The position numbers were made by a program, and so were the translations under genes. A stretch of DNA of 64,000 nt, taken from NCBI RefSeq assembly GCF_963966145.1, contig NC_091052.1, positions 15,438,001 through 15,502,000 on the forward strand, read 5' to 3'. Shown here one piece after another: positions 12,401 to 22,720 of this stretch. The notes beneath the pieces were generated by a model. It saw nothing but the letters and a program-made list of their open reading frames with translations, did not search any database and was not told where the DNA came from. The DNA comes from Tenebrio molitor. Taxonomy: Eukaryota; Arthropoda; Insecta; Coleoptera; Tenebrionidae. Each line of letters starts with the position of its first letter. Within the stretch, counting starts at the first letter, position 1.

Positions 12401-15400
12401 TATTAAATCCTCGCTCCCTGCGGTCGCTCTGATTTAAACTACGATCTCGATTTTTAAATCGTCTATAAAACCCTTGTTGTCTTAATAGCTATAAACGACG
12501 TCCCTGAAGCTTAAAAATGGTTTCGCATTTGCTTTTGACAAAATTTTCAAGACCTGTCAGTTAAGAGGCAATTTACAAAGGAGAATAATGAGAATTTATG
12601 ACAGTTGAAAACAATAAAACCGATTATTGTTTGAGTTGCCAATAAAACTGGTGACTTTTAATGTCATGTTGCACAAGAAAATCATTGTATCAATTAAATA
12701 TTACAAAAATCAAGAAATTTATGTCAATTTTCAATAATTAAAATTGATGGACAGTAACACAGTCTTGTCAGTTTCTTCAAGTACATTTTTTTAGTGCTAA
12801 ACTGCCAAATGAAACTTGTTCAATGCTCAGGCGGTGTAGTGGATCGATCAGGGATCAGATGAGATGAAATATGTAGGGTCGGGTGTTACAGGTATAACGG
12901 GCGTGATATTACAACAACATTCATCAATAAAAAATCCAATTGAGGATTAATGATTATTATGATTTAATTATTAAAAATGGGAGCGCCTCTGGATCAATGC
13001 CAAGAAACAGCTCCACGTGTTCAAAAATTATGTGCTGGGTATGTCTTGATTGCCATACCCCACGAGGCTGTGAACCTCATGTGCTATAAAGTAGCAAGCA
13101 CCCTTTTTTGGAACGCACTTTCATCTCGCCGCTTTATATCCGCCGTCGGGAAGCTTAAGTGCGCGAGAACTTTCGCCAGCGCCATCTGTCGGCGGCAAAC
13201 CGAACTGCAGATAATTAGGAATCGAAAAAATCTTACAATTCCGTGGTTCCTTCCGGAAGATGATCCGGCACTTTGCTCAATCCCTTCTCGCGGCAATCCA
13301 CGATTCCGTCGCCGCATCTGCAGGGATGCGGACATTGAGGTTCGCTAATACACTCGCCGTTGATCGCTCTTTCGGCCAGACCTGCAAAAATCTCTCATAT
13401 TCACCTGTCCCATCAATCATTCCACAGCGTAAACGCGCCGGTGGAAAGGGTGGTGGGTTGATCAACAGGTTGTTTAACTGGTTGCCTGCCAGTCAGGCGT
13501 TCGACTCACCCGAACACTTGAACTCCTGATCCTGCAGGTCCGCGATGTTTTGTCCTTTGAGATGGTTGGGTGAATGACACCTGGTGTATTGGGCAAGTCG
13601 TGGTGAATGCCTCAGATACCTGGCCAACCACGACAACTGGCAGTCGCAGTGGAGGAGGTTGTCGCTGAGTCTGAGAGTCCGCAGTCGGAACATGTTGCTA
13701 AACATATCTTTGCCGATCCACGTGAGGTTGTTGTTATTCAGAGTCCTGTTGACGGTAAATCGAGTTTATTAAAATCGATCCTCTGGACATCAAAGGGGAG
13801 GAACGTCTGCACGGATTTACTTTGATGGTTTTTCTGATGGAGGTGCGCTCTCTGAAGTCGAGTCGCTTATTTTTAGAGTACGATTTGTAAGTTGACATGT
13901 CTTCCTATTTACCAACATCCGCAAGAACGTCTGTTAATTATTGTTGCTAATTTCGTGAAATACGACTCTCGGCAGCAGCCAAACGGCGTCATCGTGTTCT
14001 TATTGCCACTTTATTTGATTCATTTATGAGTTTCCTTCTTTAATTTAAAATTTCATTTAACAGAACAAGAACCGTCCCCGAGTCATATTAAAATTCAGGT
14101 AAGCAGACAAGTTTTTTTTCTCAGTGCGCGCTTTTTTCTGAGTTCATTCAAATACATACTTTCTTGCGAGGAAGCGATCGTTAATGTTGACTCTGTTAAT
14201 AAGTACGTGGCCATTTTCCGGGATAACACTGCAGTAATGCTAATGCACCTGTTGCACTAAAATACAGTTGTGCCATTGCTATTATCCTTGCAATATTGCC
14301 ATATACAATGTATCCTTACTGTTCGTTTTATTACGTTGTGTATCATAACCGGCGATCGGACGTAAAGCGGCTTTAAATTGCGAACGAGAAGCTCGGCGGA
14401 ATTTTAATGGAAACAAACAATCGATACAAATTAACGAAATCTACCTAAAACCAGAATTCACGTTCGAATAGTGTTGAGGTTTTTGATTTTTGAAACGGAC
14501 CACGATGGAATTTATCGAGTGAAACTCCGGTTTCGCCCCCCTCTGTGAATTATACCAACGATGAGTTGATCACGTTTTAGTGGTCTCTTAGGCGCATTTA
14601 AGCGGTTTTACCTGACCTAAACAGACCACAACGCCATATTCCGTCGAAAACTGGCAGCAAGAGATGATGGCTTTCAACACAGAATTACCATAAACTAATA
14701 AATATCCTGCGGGGTGTTGCAAGGGTGGGGCCACGATTATTTGTTTATAAGAAGTGAAAACCTACCTATTCTATAAAAAATATATCATTATGGATGATAT
14801 ACTTTTTTAATATTATTTAAATCCAATGCTGTTTTTAAATAATAAACATCAAAAATCTGTATTTTTCAATAGAAACTGCAAATAGGTGCGTCCGCTTTTA
14901 GAGGTACACTCTGGCAAAATTTGTGAGGTTAGGTTTGGAGGTTTAAGTTTTATTTTCTTGACGATGATATTGAACACAACACAAGTTTTCATAACAATAC
15001 TCTGTGTTATGATAATTTGTCAATTTTCCTTTTCACATTTTGCCACACACATTTTTCAAATACCTAGATGACTTGTTGAAGCCATATAATTGAGAATTAC
15101 GTAGGTACTTATTAAATCCTACATTCATCTGTAAACTTACAATATTTGTCGTGTCTTTATCCTTTATATTATATAAAACTATACAGGGTATTTCACGAAT
15201 GATAACAAGCCTGACCGAATAATAAATTCAACCCACAATACATTTTCAAAAAAAGCCGGACATTTTGATGACAGTAGCCAGCTTTTTTCGGAAATATAGT
15301 GTGGGTTGCATTTTAAATTACGTCAGGCTTATTATCACTCGTGAAATCTCCTGTATTATACATACAGTTACTCCTGCAGCTCTGCACTGAGGTCAGTCAG

Positions 15401-16800
15401 GTCACAACACAACGTACAATGAAAATTTAAAATTGACAAGTGACGCACAGTTGATTGTTTTTCGCTCGCTCCGCTAAAAAACTCGACTCCCTTGATTTTA
15501 GCTTGCCGTGTCGTGCTGCGAACGATTTTCCGATTTTAGCTTGTGCTGCGAACGATTTTACCGTGTCGCATGAAACTAATTCACTGCCCGGGAATAAAAT
15601 GTACCTATGTGGCGCGCCTAAAGAAGTTTTCACTTCAACAACGTGGATGCTTTCTTATTATTTATTGCAGCGAGCCACCGTATTAATTTTTGGATCACGA
15701 CAACGTCTGGTGTGCCTCAAGAGTCAAATCACTGGTCCCTGTTATTTCACAATGACGAAATTAATAACTCAAAAATGATTTAATGTTTTTCGGTTGTAGA
15801 AAAGAAATTCTGTTCGTTAAGATTTCGATTTTCCAAGAGGTACTTACAGAATCTCTAGGTCCTTGAAGCTCCTCAAAGCTTGATCGTCGATGCAAGTGAT
15901 TCGATTATTGTCGAGTTGTCTGTAAATGGAAAAATAAGTGTCGTTCGAATTCGAGGGATTCACTTAACTCACAAATTTTTTATTGCCGTGATTCCCCTGA
16001 GGGTCTTCCTACCGATTACAGAAATCATGTTATGGCTGATATCCCTGGAAGAAATCACAGTGATCAGATAGGTCTGAGCGCCAATTTGCCTTCTGTTGGC
16101 AAATAAGTTTTTAATATTGACGTTAATCATGTTATAATCGAGTATATCTCCGAAGATGATCGGAATAAATTACAATAAATCAAAGTCGGCCAATGTGAGA
16201 TTAGCATAATTGCATACTTAAGGTCAGTATATCATGAAGACATGATCGTAATGTAACCAGTGAAAAAAGTCGGTCCGACTTAATAAGTTAATAAAGAGAG
16301 GCTAGAACAGGAAGCGTCTTAGATTCGCCATTAGTTGACTCCTACACGTTCGAAGCGTGAATTTTTATTAGTTTCAGGTTTGATTAGTGGTGAAACGGTG
16401 AGAGCTTTCGGTGGAGCTTTTCGTACTTACAATCGAAATAAATTAGGCGTAGTGGAAAACAAGTTGTCTGGAATGTGTCGAATATGATTTCCATTAAGCC
16501 GTCTACAAACAAACATTTTTAGATAAAATTCGTTTTCGTTTCGTTTCTCGCCACTTACAATCGCTCTAAATTTACAAGATCCTGAAAAACGTCTTTTTCA
16601 ATAGTGTGAATCTGGTTATCTGTCAATTGCCTGAAAAACAAACAACATTTTCAGCCCGATCTGTGCTTCCTTCATGACCGATTTCGCTAATTCCGAGCGA
16701 TCTCAAAGAGTCAACGTTGCAAACTTACAGAATTCGCAGCTTTCCCAGATCCTGAAAGTCCGACTCGAACAGCACGGTGATGTTGTTCCCTTGCAAATCC
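6124..16800 (-). CDS. sli: slit: secreted Robo ligand, 29 exons visible, 5' end missing
   Basis: Slit is a large secreted glycoprotein that binds Robo receptors and repels midline-crossing axons. Joining 29 exons by GT-AG rules gives 4162 nt, an intact frame and 1386 residues before TGA 6124-6126, against roughly 1480-1500 in the fly protein. Domain order is canonical: four LRR blocks, six EGF repeats, laminin G, a seventh EGF and a C-terminal cystine knot. All junctions keep phase. The signal peptide and first LRR N-cap, about 100 residues, are absent from 6124-16800 and I could not find them upstream, so they lie in a distant exon inside or beyond the window. Introns are mostly 46-60 bp; three are longer (767, 1841 and 2102 bp). 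No frameshift or missing cysteine was noticed. Confidence 0.97.
6408..7174 (-). other. Slit intron, 767 bp
   Basis: Donor GTAAGG at 7169-7174 and acceptor CTAG at 6408-6411. It contains an AT-rich plus-strand open frame of 118 codons (6487-6843) whose translation looks random and is not called. Nothing else is recognised. Confidence 0.7.
7175..7453 (-). CDS. sli: Slit exon: end of laminin G, acidic linker and EGF7
   Basis: A single 279-nt exon. It opens with GCMKEVWIN, closing the laminin G fold, continues into a very acidic linker (several D and E with the stretch DRDDEEQEDEMDG), and ends with one EGF repeat starting DPCTDHRCKH and finishing YCEQ. It joins the cystine-knot exon through a split codon (G|CT, alanine). 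The acidic linker is also a feature of fly Slit. Confidence 0.95.
7505..8020 (-). CDS. sli: Slit laminin G-like domain, two exons
   Basis: Exons 7786-8020 and 7505-7728, separated by a 57-bp intron. The first carries KRCEYLTSLSFIHN and the strand motif ELEPLRTKPEANVT; the second carries SFEMVSDGIYHVVEL and YLGGIPPEPG, the conserved laminin G core. The junction splits a serine codon (AG|T) after STMY. The domain belongs to the C-terminal Slit fragment released by proteolysis. Confidence 0.95.
8071..8899 (-). CDS. sli: Slit EGF repeats 1-6, three exons
   Basis: Exons 8543-8899 (EGF1-3), 8327-8496 (EGF4 and start of EGF5) and 8071-8278 (rest of EGF5, EGF6), with introns of 46 and 48 bp. EGF1 starts KCDACFTFPCKNGG, EGF2 DACYGNPCRNGA, EGF3 DDCDNNKCQNNA, EGF4 PFCTDKYNPCKN, EGF5 DDCENHMCQNGG and EGF6 TSPCQHHDCVHG. 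All six show the six-cysteine pattern. Between EGF5 and EGF6 lies a spacer containing MMYPQTSPC (about 8158-8182), which corresponds to the region where Slit proteins are cleaved into N- and C-terminal fragments. Confidence 0.96.
8950..9689 (-). CDS. sli: Slit LRR block 4, four exons
   Basis: Exons 9485-9689 (N-cap with CPPKCSCTGTVVRC, first repeat), 9288-9431 (two repeats), 9169-9240 (one repeat, exactly 72 nt) and 8950-9113 (C-cap beginning ALGSNPLYCDC and ending FQCKG). Block 4 is known to mediate Slit dimerisation and heparan sulphate binding. All internal introns are phase 2; the one at the N-cap start is phase 1. The 9485 donor is GTACTT, less common but required by frame. Confidence 0.96.
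9731..10493 (-). CDS. sli: Slit LRR block 3, four exons
   Basis: Exons 10343-10493 (N-cap, CPSGCTCDGTIVDC), 10144-10290, 9948-10091 and 9731-9900 (C-cap with NPFMCNCHLAWF). The repeats include LFHDNELGRI and LSENKLLEI. The last donor is ambiguous: GTATTT at 9730 (chosen) gives KCTSTG before the next block, while GTACTG six bases earlier would drop two residues. The block is the shortest of the four. Confidence 0.95.
10620..13381 (-). CDS. sli: Slit LRR block 2 (Robo-binding), seven exons
   Basis: Exons 13237-13381 (N-cap, CPHPCRCGDGIVDC), then five single-repeat exons of exactly 72 nt (11324-11395, 11201-11272, 11077-11148, 10953-11024, 10833-10904) and the C-cap exon 10620-10783 (NPFICDCNLKWLAEYL). 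Block 2 is the part of Slit that contacts the first Ig domain of Robo, and the concave-face sequence is well kept: DLSNNKIS, VLYGNKIKDLP, LLNANEISCIRKD and SLYDNNIQSLANG. A 1841-bp intron follows the N-cap exon. Confidence 0.97.
11531..11628. repeat. Short foldback element, 25-bp perfect arms
   Basis: Arms 11531-11555 and 11604-11628 are perfect inverted copies containing GGGCTTTTCTAATTGCCC, separated by a 48-bp core with a CGAGCTTAGCGAGGG segment. Lies inside the slit block-2 intron. Size and structure fit a short MITE. Confidence 0.7.
12364..12483. repeat. Short foldback element, about 120 bp
   Basis: Imperfect arms: AAGACAACGCGTGTTTTATAG at the left matches the reverse complement at 12463-12483, and inner segments TTTAAAAATCTCGAT also pair. 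The core is TCGCTCCCTGCGGTCGCTCT. It resembles the other small GC-cored foldbacks at 11531 and 39011. Confidence 0.55.
13510..16800 (-). CDS. sli: Slit LRR block 1, six exons (N-cap not found)
   Basis: Five single-repeat exons of exactly 72 nt (16729-16800, 16559-16630, 16431-16502, 15973-16044, 15848-15919) and 13510-13745, which holds the last repeat and the C-cap (LHCDCQLSWLARYL through FKCSG). Repeat cores read DLQGNNITVLFE, QLTDNQIHTIEKD, RLNGNHIRHIPDN, DISHNMISVIGR and QLDNNRITCIDD. Introns between repeats are phase 2. The first exon starts with the third base of a leucine codon, so an N-cap exon ending in phase 2 must lie upstream. A 2102-bp intron separates 13745 from 15848. Confidence 0.96.
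13746..15847 (-). other. Slit intron, 2102 bp
   Basis: Donor GTAAGTACC at the 15847 side and acceptor CAG at 13746-13748. It holds one MITE-like element (15182-15355) and a segment at 15460-15560 with a repeated GTGCTGCGAACGATTTT motif. No coding sequence recognised. Confidence 0.8.
15182..15355. mobile_element. MITE-like element, 174 bp
   Basis: Terminal arms of 34 bp (15182-15215 and 15322-15355) match as inverted copies with four mismatches; they start TACAGGGTATTTCACGA. The interior also pairs partly (CCACAATACATTTTC against AAATATAGTGTGGG). Non-coding and internal to a slit intron. Confidence 0.8.
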
Positions 16801-19800
16801 CTGCAACAAAAAATCAAACTTTGTCATCATGCCACTCACAATTAAAACAAAAATCGAATTCCGTTCGATTAATTCCATTTCGACAGGATAATTGGATTAA
16901 ACCGTCGTTGTCGGAGTGTAAAATGGACTTTATGGCCGGCAGCTCGAAGGGCATTTCTTATGAAATGGATCCAGTTCGTATTCTTGACGTGGCTCCCCTT
17001 TATTCAATTAAATCCCTCAATCAAATGCTCCGCCGTGTTGCTGTGTACAATCAACCTCGTATTTTCAGGATAAATCGCGCCAATCTCGGTGACTTTATGC
17101 AACAATGTTTCACGAAACTTTGAAAGAATTCATTAATATTTCATGAATTACTTTGCGCCTTGATAGATCGGTGCTATTAATAATCAGGAGCGAAAAGTTT
17201 CTGCACTCGACTACCGCGGCTAATAATAACAGGATTCTTTGTGCGGCCGCCGCCGAGCTAGGATGTCACTTCCGCCAATTAAAATCACATGAAGCGACAG
17301 ATTTAACACCAGCTCGGATGGGTCCAGCACGCCCAACCAAATCATGACAACACTAATGTTTATTTGAACACAAAAGACCGACGGACCTGAACGCATAAAT
17401 AAATAAACAAATTGGGCAAATTAGTGTTGGCCCAGTTCCTGCCTCTCCGATGGAAGAATAATAGTTTCTTTTACTCGGCGTTCCGGAGTTGCTAAGAAAT
17501 TTACAGCAGGTGGCGGAGGGTCGAAACAATGGGATCCTCGCTCGAGTGGCCGGCTAATTTGATTAAAATTTAATAATTTAATAAAAGCCATAGACCAGTT
17601 TCGGCGGATTAATTACGGTCTATTCACCGACGATAAATCATAAGCGTCGTAATTGGCTTAACAAAACGAACGGGATTGATGTTTGTTTTAGCAGGGGTTT
17701 TGAACTTCAAACGTTTGGTCAACGTAAAATATAATACGTTTTGAATGCACCGGACAAACGCTTTTAATTTTTGAGCAAACACAACAGCTTTGTGTTAATT
17801 TTTAGTTTGGAAGCGTAAATATTACGTCACGCGGCCCTTTAAACGCCGACCGTGCCTCGTTAGCGTCCAGACCTAAGTACACAAATTTTCGGTGTTTCGT
17901 CAATTTTTTCCAATCTGATTTCTCCTCCGCATACATGGGAGTAATTAGATAGGAGGAAAAAAAAACAATGGGGCCTGTCTTGTCGACTTCGCCTCTTGTC
18001 ACGTTTGACAAACGACCGTTCAGGGAGATATGATCCGAATCAGGCTCATTATTGAGAGTCTTCCGATGCGATTGCAGTGACAATACAATCATTTTTCGGT
18101 TGGGATAAATTCGAGAGCCGTCTCAAAGTTGACAGCGGATTTGCAACCGGACTTGATCGAACAATTTATTTAATTAATGTACGAACAGTTCGATAAATCT
18201 TGGGGCGAGTCAAACTTTGCGTTGTATGTGAGAATGTTCTTAATGGCTTCAGATTAGGTTGACATTCGCGTGGGAATAATCAAGAGTTGCAAATATTAAA
18301 TGCAACAAACTTGTAAATAGACATCGAGGCGTTTTATTTGCAGGGTACACAAACTAATCGGAAATTGTCGCGTTTACCATTCAATAATTTTTATTTGATT
18401 GCGAATGACGGAATTTGCGTTTTCCGAACACTCCCCCGGGCTCCCACATGTGCCAATTTTACCACGGCGGAATATTCCAATTTTTACAATTTAAATTGCC
18501 CGAACGTACGAACAAGAGAAGGATTAAAACTAATACATTATACGATTCATCGAGGGGCGGCGACGGTTTTTATTGCTCAAATGAAGTCGACATGTTTACA
18601 TATTTATAAGATCGATTAACCTCTTGCTCGATGGGTGGACAAATTTGCGATGGTGTAAACAATCTTTGAAAACCGTGTGTTGTAATGTTTTCATTAGAGC
18701 GCACTGCTGAGTCACAGGTTTTTTTTTTAAATCACCAATATGTTTTTGGCCCTTTTCGTACCATTTCTCAAATCAATTAAAAATTACTTTTCCGGTCTCA
18801 ACCTCTCGGGAATTAATAAAATATCTCGTGACTTATGACCGATTATAGTTTTATTATCTTACAAGTTTTCAGCATTTGAATTAGTTTTATGTGCGATTAT
18901 AAAATTTATGGGACTACGGAGAGTAGTTTTCTTTGCGACGCATTGAATTTCTTAGCTTATTACAGTTTTACGGTAATGTTTTAAATTTCTCTTAATTTAC
19001 GACGAATCTAAGGGGTGGAATAAATAAGGCAACCCCGAATTTATCACAGTACCGATTCAGAATAATAATCACAAAACGACAAATGAGCTATCCGGAGCAG
19101 GAGAGTGCGAATTTGATTAAAATAAATTTTTAAAAATTCCCTGATTGACGGTAATTGCTGGCCAGCTGTCCAACGCGGATTGTGGACATGTTTGCAGAGA
19201 TTTTCACATCAGTTTTGATTGACAATCGGCATTTTTATCGAGGTATGTTGTGACAATGTAAAATCTTTGTTTTGAAACACAGTCGAGACACGATTCTTTT
19301 AAAAAATTGTGGAGAACGGACAGGCGGGAATAATTGTCGATTTTAATTAAATTTTGCAGTGCGAATTTATGGAGGAAATTGTCACCGCCAGTTGTTTCGG
19401 GGGCGTGCGGATCCATGCAAAGCAACGGCATCGGTATTTGGAATAAAATGCAAAGGTTGATGGCAGATGTCGACGTAAAACCCGCGGAAAACAATGTTGG
19501 CTTAATGCAAGCCGCAGCTGGTGGAAATCGTTGCATTCTCCGTTGTTTATTTGCTTGTAAATATTAGTTCCTGGTGCGTGTCTCGCGCTCTTATAAGAAA
19601 ACGAGAGAATAATTCTCGGGATGAGCATCATTATCGTGTAAAGCGATCTCTTCGGCCCATCCCAGAAAACCGCTTTATTTCTTAATTCCGAGGGCTGCAT
19701 TTTCCCAGCGCGCCGTGATAAAAATGCAAATTCTCCGGAACCTATCCCGGCAAAAATAAAACCGTTCGCGTTCAGAATTCAATCAGATAAAAACCCTTTT

Positions 19801-21095
19801 AGGCAAATAAATGTTGTAAAAATTAAGTCGTCGCATATTTCGTGAGAAATAATCATTTGTGTCGGCCACAATGTTTATGTAAATCTTTCGAAATCCGTAT
19901 CGGAGAGCACGCAACGGAAAAATAAAAACTCTCCAAATCCCCTGATGAACAAGTAAATTTGCCACAATCCGATGATGGCACTTTGTTCGTGTCATGTGGG
20001 TGAGGTTTTTAAATTGGCCCCACTTGATGCGATCAGTGCGTTTATCCATCGGAAAAACTGCCGATATCAGGTGCACCCTCGTTTAAATTATTGCACCATT
20101 GGTCAACTTCACGCCACAGGACCGAATCTGGGGACGGTTTTTTCGGCTCGAAACGTCAACAGGCCGACGTCGCCAAATAAATTATTCCGGGTGTTGTCGG
20201 CCCAATGATAAATACGGACTTCACTATTTGAATACTAATGTGGCAGAACCTGTGGCACATGCATCCACCGATATCACTGCTAATATCCATTTAATATTCA
20301 TTACGGTTTGGATAGAATGCGTGCGTGTACACGGCTACAATTGCAGATTGAATATTAAATACGTGTGCTGCAATTTTCTGTTGCACATTTCCGCACAAAA
20401 ACCAGTCCAAAGGCAGCCGCACGAAACCTGCAGATTTCGTCAAAACCGGTACGAAATAGATTCGGTTAGAAAATCGCATTTTGTCTGACATTTAAAATTT
20501 TGACAATTTACTTTAAAAAATCAAGTGCGTATTTTACTCGTAACTATGGAAACAAAACAGAGACATCCGAGACGCAAAAAATAAACAACGCCATTACCGT
20601 ATCAGAGTGTTGTGTACAATTTTTTCAAAAAACTGTGTTGAAAACGCGCTAATGGAATTAGCAAATAGTAATTTCCGGTTTTTTAAGAAGTCAAATGATG
20701 AAATTGACAAAGCAATCGAAGGTAGGACCTCTCAAAATATGTACTACTAACCGTTTCAAGGTTATCTGTGGAAGTAGTTTCGTGAATTTTGAATACAAAG
20801 TGATTATAATCTGTTTTTTTTTTTTAATCAAAGAACCACCAGCACTGCAATTTACACCTTTTGACCTAGGATGAAAAATCTCATCATATATAAATTGAGG
20901 TTATGTAGGTTATGTGTTAATACCAAGGAGGTTAATACGTTCAAATTTTAAATGTGAGAAGCGAGATGCGAGTTTGAGGCGTTGGCAGGTGTAGCCAATA
21001 GATATCACCAAATTCCTTAAATTTAGTAAAATTTTATTATTGCAAACCAACACCAGAAGGTGGTGGTTCTTTGATAAAAAAAAACAGATAATATA
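16801..21095. other. Probable 5' slit intron, no gene recognised
   Basis: Upstream of the first visible slit LRR exon. Open frames here (for example 17802-18092 minus, 19204-19536 minus, 20099-20488 plus) overlap antisense frames of similar length and do not resemble proteins. Alternating AT-rich and GC-richer tracts could be enhancers. I looked for the slit N-cap pattern (C-x-C-x4-VDC) on the minus strand by eye and did not find it. Confidence 0.5.
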
Positions 21096-21722
21096 CCGGG
21101 TGTAGAATTGGTTTGCGAGACAGGATTTTACATGTAAAAATAAAGAGTTTCAATTATTGGCTAACCTAATAATTTTACGGCAAAATAGTTAAAATGAAAG
21201 TTGGAGAGAATTAAAATTACTGTCTAATTTTAGTCTTACTTTTTTTCTCATTTCATCTTGTGGTACTGAAAGAAAGGCAAGAAAAAAGTTGACACAAAAC
21301 AGTAAAAAGTAATACTAAGCATGAAATTGTATTTCTTTCTTTAAATGTTATTATGGAGGATCTTTTTTAAACAACTTCCAAACAACATTTGCTTCAGGTT
21401 TCCCAGACCGATCAATTCCTGCCACAGAAACAATTGGAAGAATTGTAGAAAAGTTTGAGCATTTAATGGAAGATACCTTTTCATTCATCCTGTAGTTCTG
21501 TACGACTTCATTTGAAGGACCATCCGACAAATACATAATATTTTAAGTCAAATTTCATGACTAGTGCTACTTTTTAATATTTTTGTATTAACTCCTTTCT
21601 TGCTTTTCATTCAGTACCACAAGATGTTAGAAAAAAACATTATATATTAGGGGAGCCATTAATTGAAACTCTTTATTTTTACATGTAAAATCCTATGTCT
21701 CGTAAACCAATTCTACACCCGG
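21096..21722. mobile_element. MITE or decayed DNA transposon, 627 bp, TA-flanked
   Basis: Arms of about 60 bp (21096-21155 and 21662-21722) are near-identical inverted copies beginning CCGGGTGTAGAATTGGTTT, and both ends abut TA, consistent with a TA target duplication as in Tc1/mariner-type elements. Inner sequence pairs as well (TTTTCTCATTTCATCTTGTGG against its inverted partner near 21605-21640). A 61-codon minus-strand frame at 21351-21536 may be a transposase remnant but is not recognisable. Confidence 0.8.
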
Positions 21723-21839
21723 TATGTAGTTCATTGTAATTCCTTCAATAATTAAATCACTACCGTCAGAAGGATTTCTGTGAAATCGAGCTTTGATGGG
21801 TGAAGAAGTCAAAAATCCTCAAATCTGCTTGGTCCGAAT

Positions 21840-22713
21840 CATGGCCAACTGTATCGATATACACTAGACGTGTATACATGGCCGTTTCATTTTGCAATTT
21901 CTCCATAAGAGAAAACTTCCGATGAAACAATTGAAATTTCCTGTAAAGTAGCGACGCCATACGACTATAATTTTAACCAATCTTCAATCTACGAGTACGT
22001 CAACTTGTCAAATTTATATTCTTGGTTAGGTAACGGTTAGTTGTCGTAGGTATGTTATTTGTCTGTTAATTTGCTTGTCACTCGAAATTAATAAATTAAA
22101 ATGAACACAACGAAACTAAACACGACAATCATCAACTGAACAATAAATGTTATAATTGACAATGAGCACAGAAAGGTAAGAAAATACTTCCAAAATCTGA
22201 CGTTTGTGACGTTCAATTTGACAATTTCAAATTAAAAAAATTATTATGAAAGGATCCAACAGATGTCGTTACTTTACGGTAGTTCCAAGGTTGGTAGAAC
22301 TGACTAATTTGTATAATAGGTTGCCTCGTTGAAAATTGCGGGGCGGGGGGGAAAGTAACTCGTGACGTAAAATCAACCCAGAAATTTGGGGTGTTCGAAT
22401 AGAACCCAAGGTTTATAAGCTCCGTGGGGTTTATTGGGTGGCTTTTTGGGCTTTATTCTAGCGATGGAACACCTAATGCATGATCGACAGACTCTGTTGT
22501 AAAAGTTTAGTACACTGTGACGTCACGAGTAACTTTTGCGGGGGGAAAAAATTCAGACTATTGCTTTAAATGGCAACGAGGCAACCTATTATACAAATTA
22601 GTCAGTTCTACCAACCTTGGGTAGTTCATGGTTTGCTTTCTAGGAACACTTTTATTTTGAAATTGAAACGGCCATGTATACACGTCTAGTGTATATCGAT
22701 ACAGTTGGCCATG
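21840..22713. repeat. Inverted repeat with 50-bp perfect arms
   Basis: Segments 21840-21889 and 22664-22713 are exact inverted copies, containing CGATATACACTAGACGTG. They enclose about 770 bp that holds a separate nested MITE (22285-22620). The left arm lies in a 64-codon minus-strand frame (21766-21960) that is not recognised. Confidence 0.75.
22285..22620. mobile_element. MITE, 336 bp, 47-bp perfect terminal repeats
   Basis: Terminal repeats 22285-22331 and 22574-22620 are perfect inverted copies starting CCAAGGTTGGTAGAACTGAC. TAGTT flanks both ends (22280-22284 and 22622-22626), a likely target duplication. Perfect arms suggest a fairly recent insertion. The interior includes a second inverted pair around GTAACTCGTGACGT. 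Confidence 0.85.
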
Positions 22714-22720
22714 GTCCGAA

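Larger units (their letters stand above)
11396..13236 (-). other. Slit intron, 1841 bp, with two short foldback elements
   Basis: Donor GTAAGA at 13231-13236, acceptor AAG at the 11396 side. It contains a 98-bp and a 120-bp inverted-repeat element (listed separately) and, near its 5' end, a GC-richer tract at 13080-13200. No coding sequence recognised. Confidence 0.8.

Noticed and set aside
16674..17123. 149-codon plus-strand frame
   Set aside because: Its first part is antisense to a slit LRR exon; the remainder has no protein-like features.
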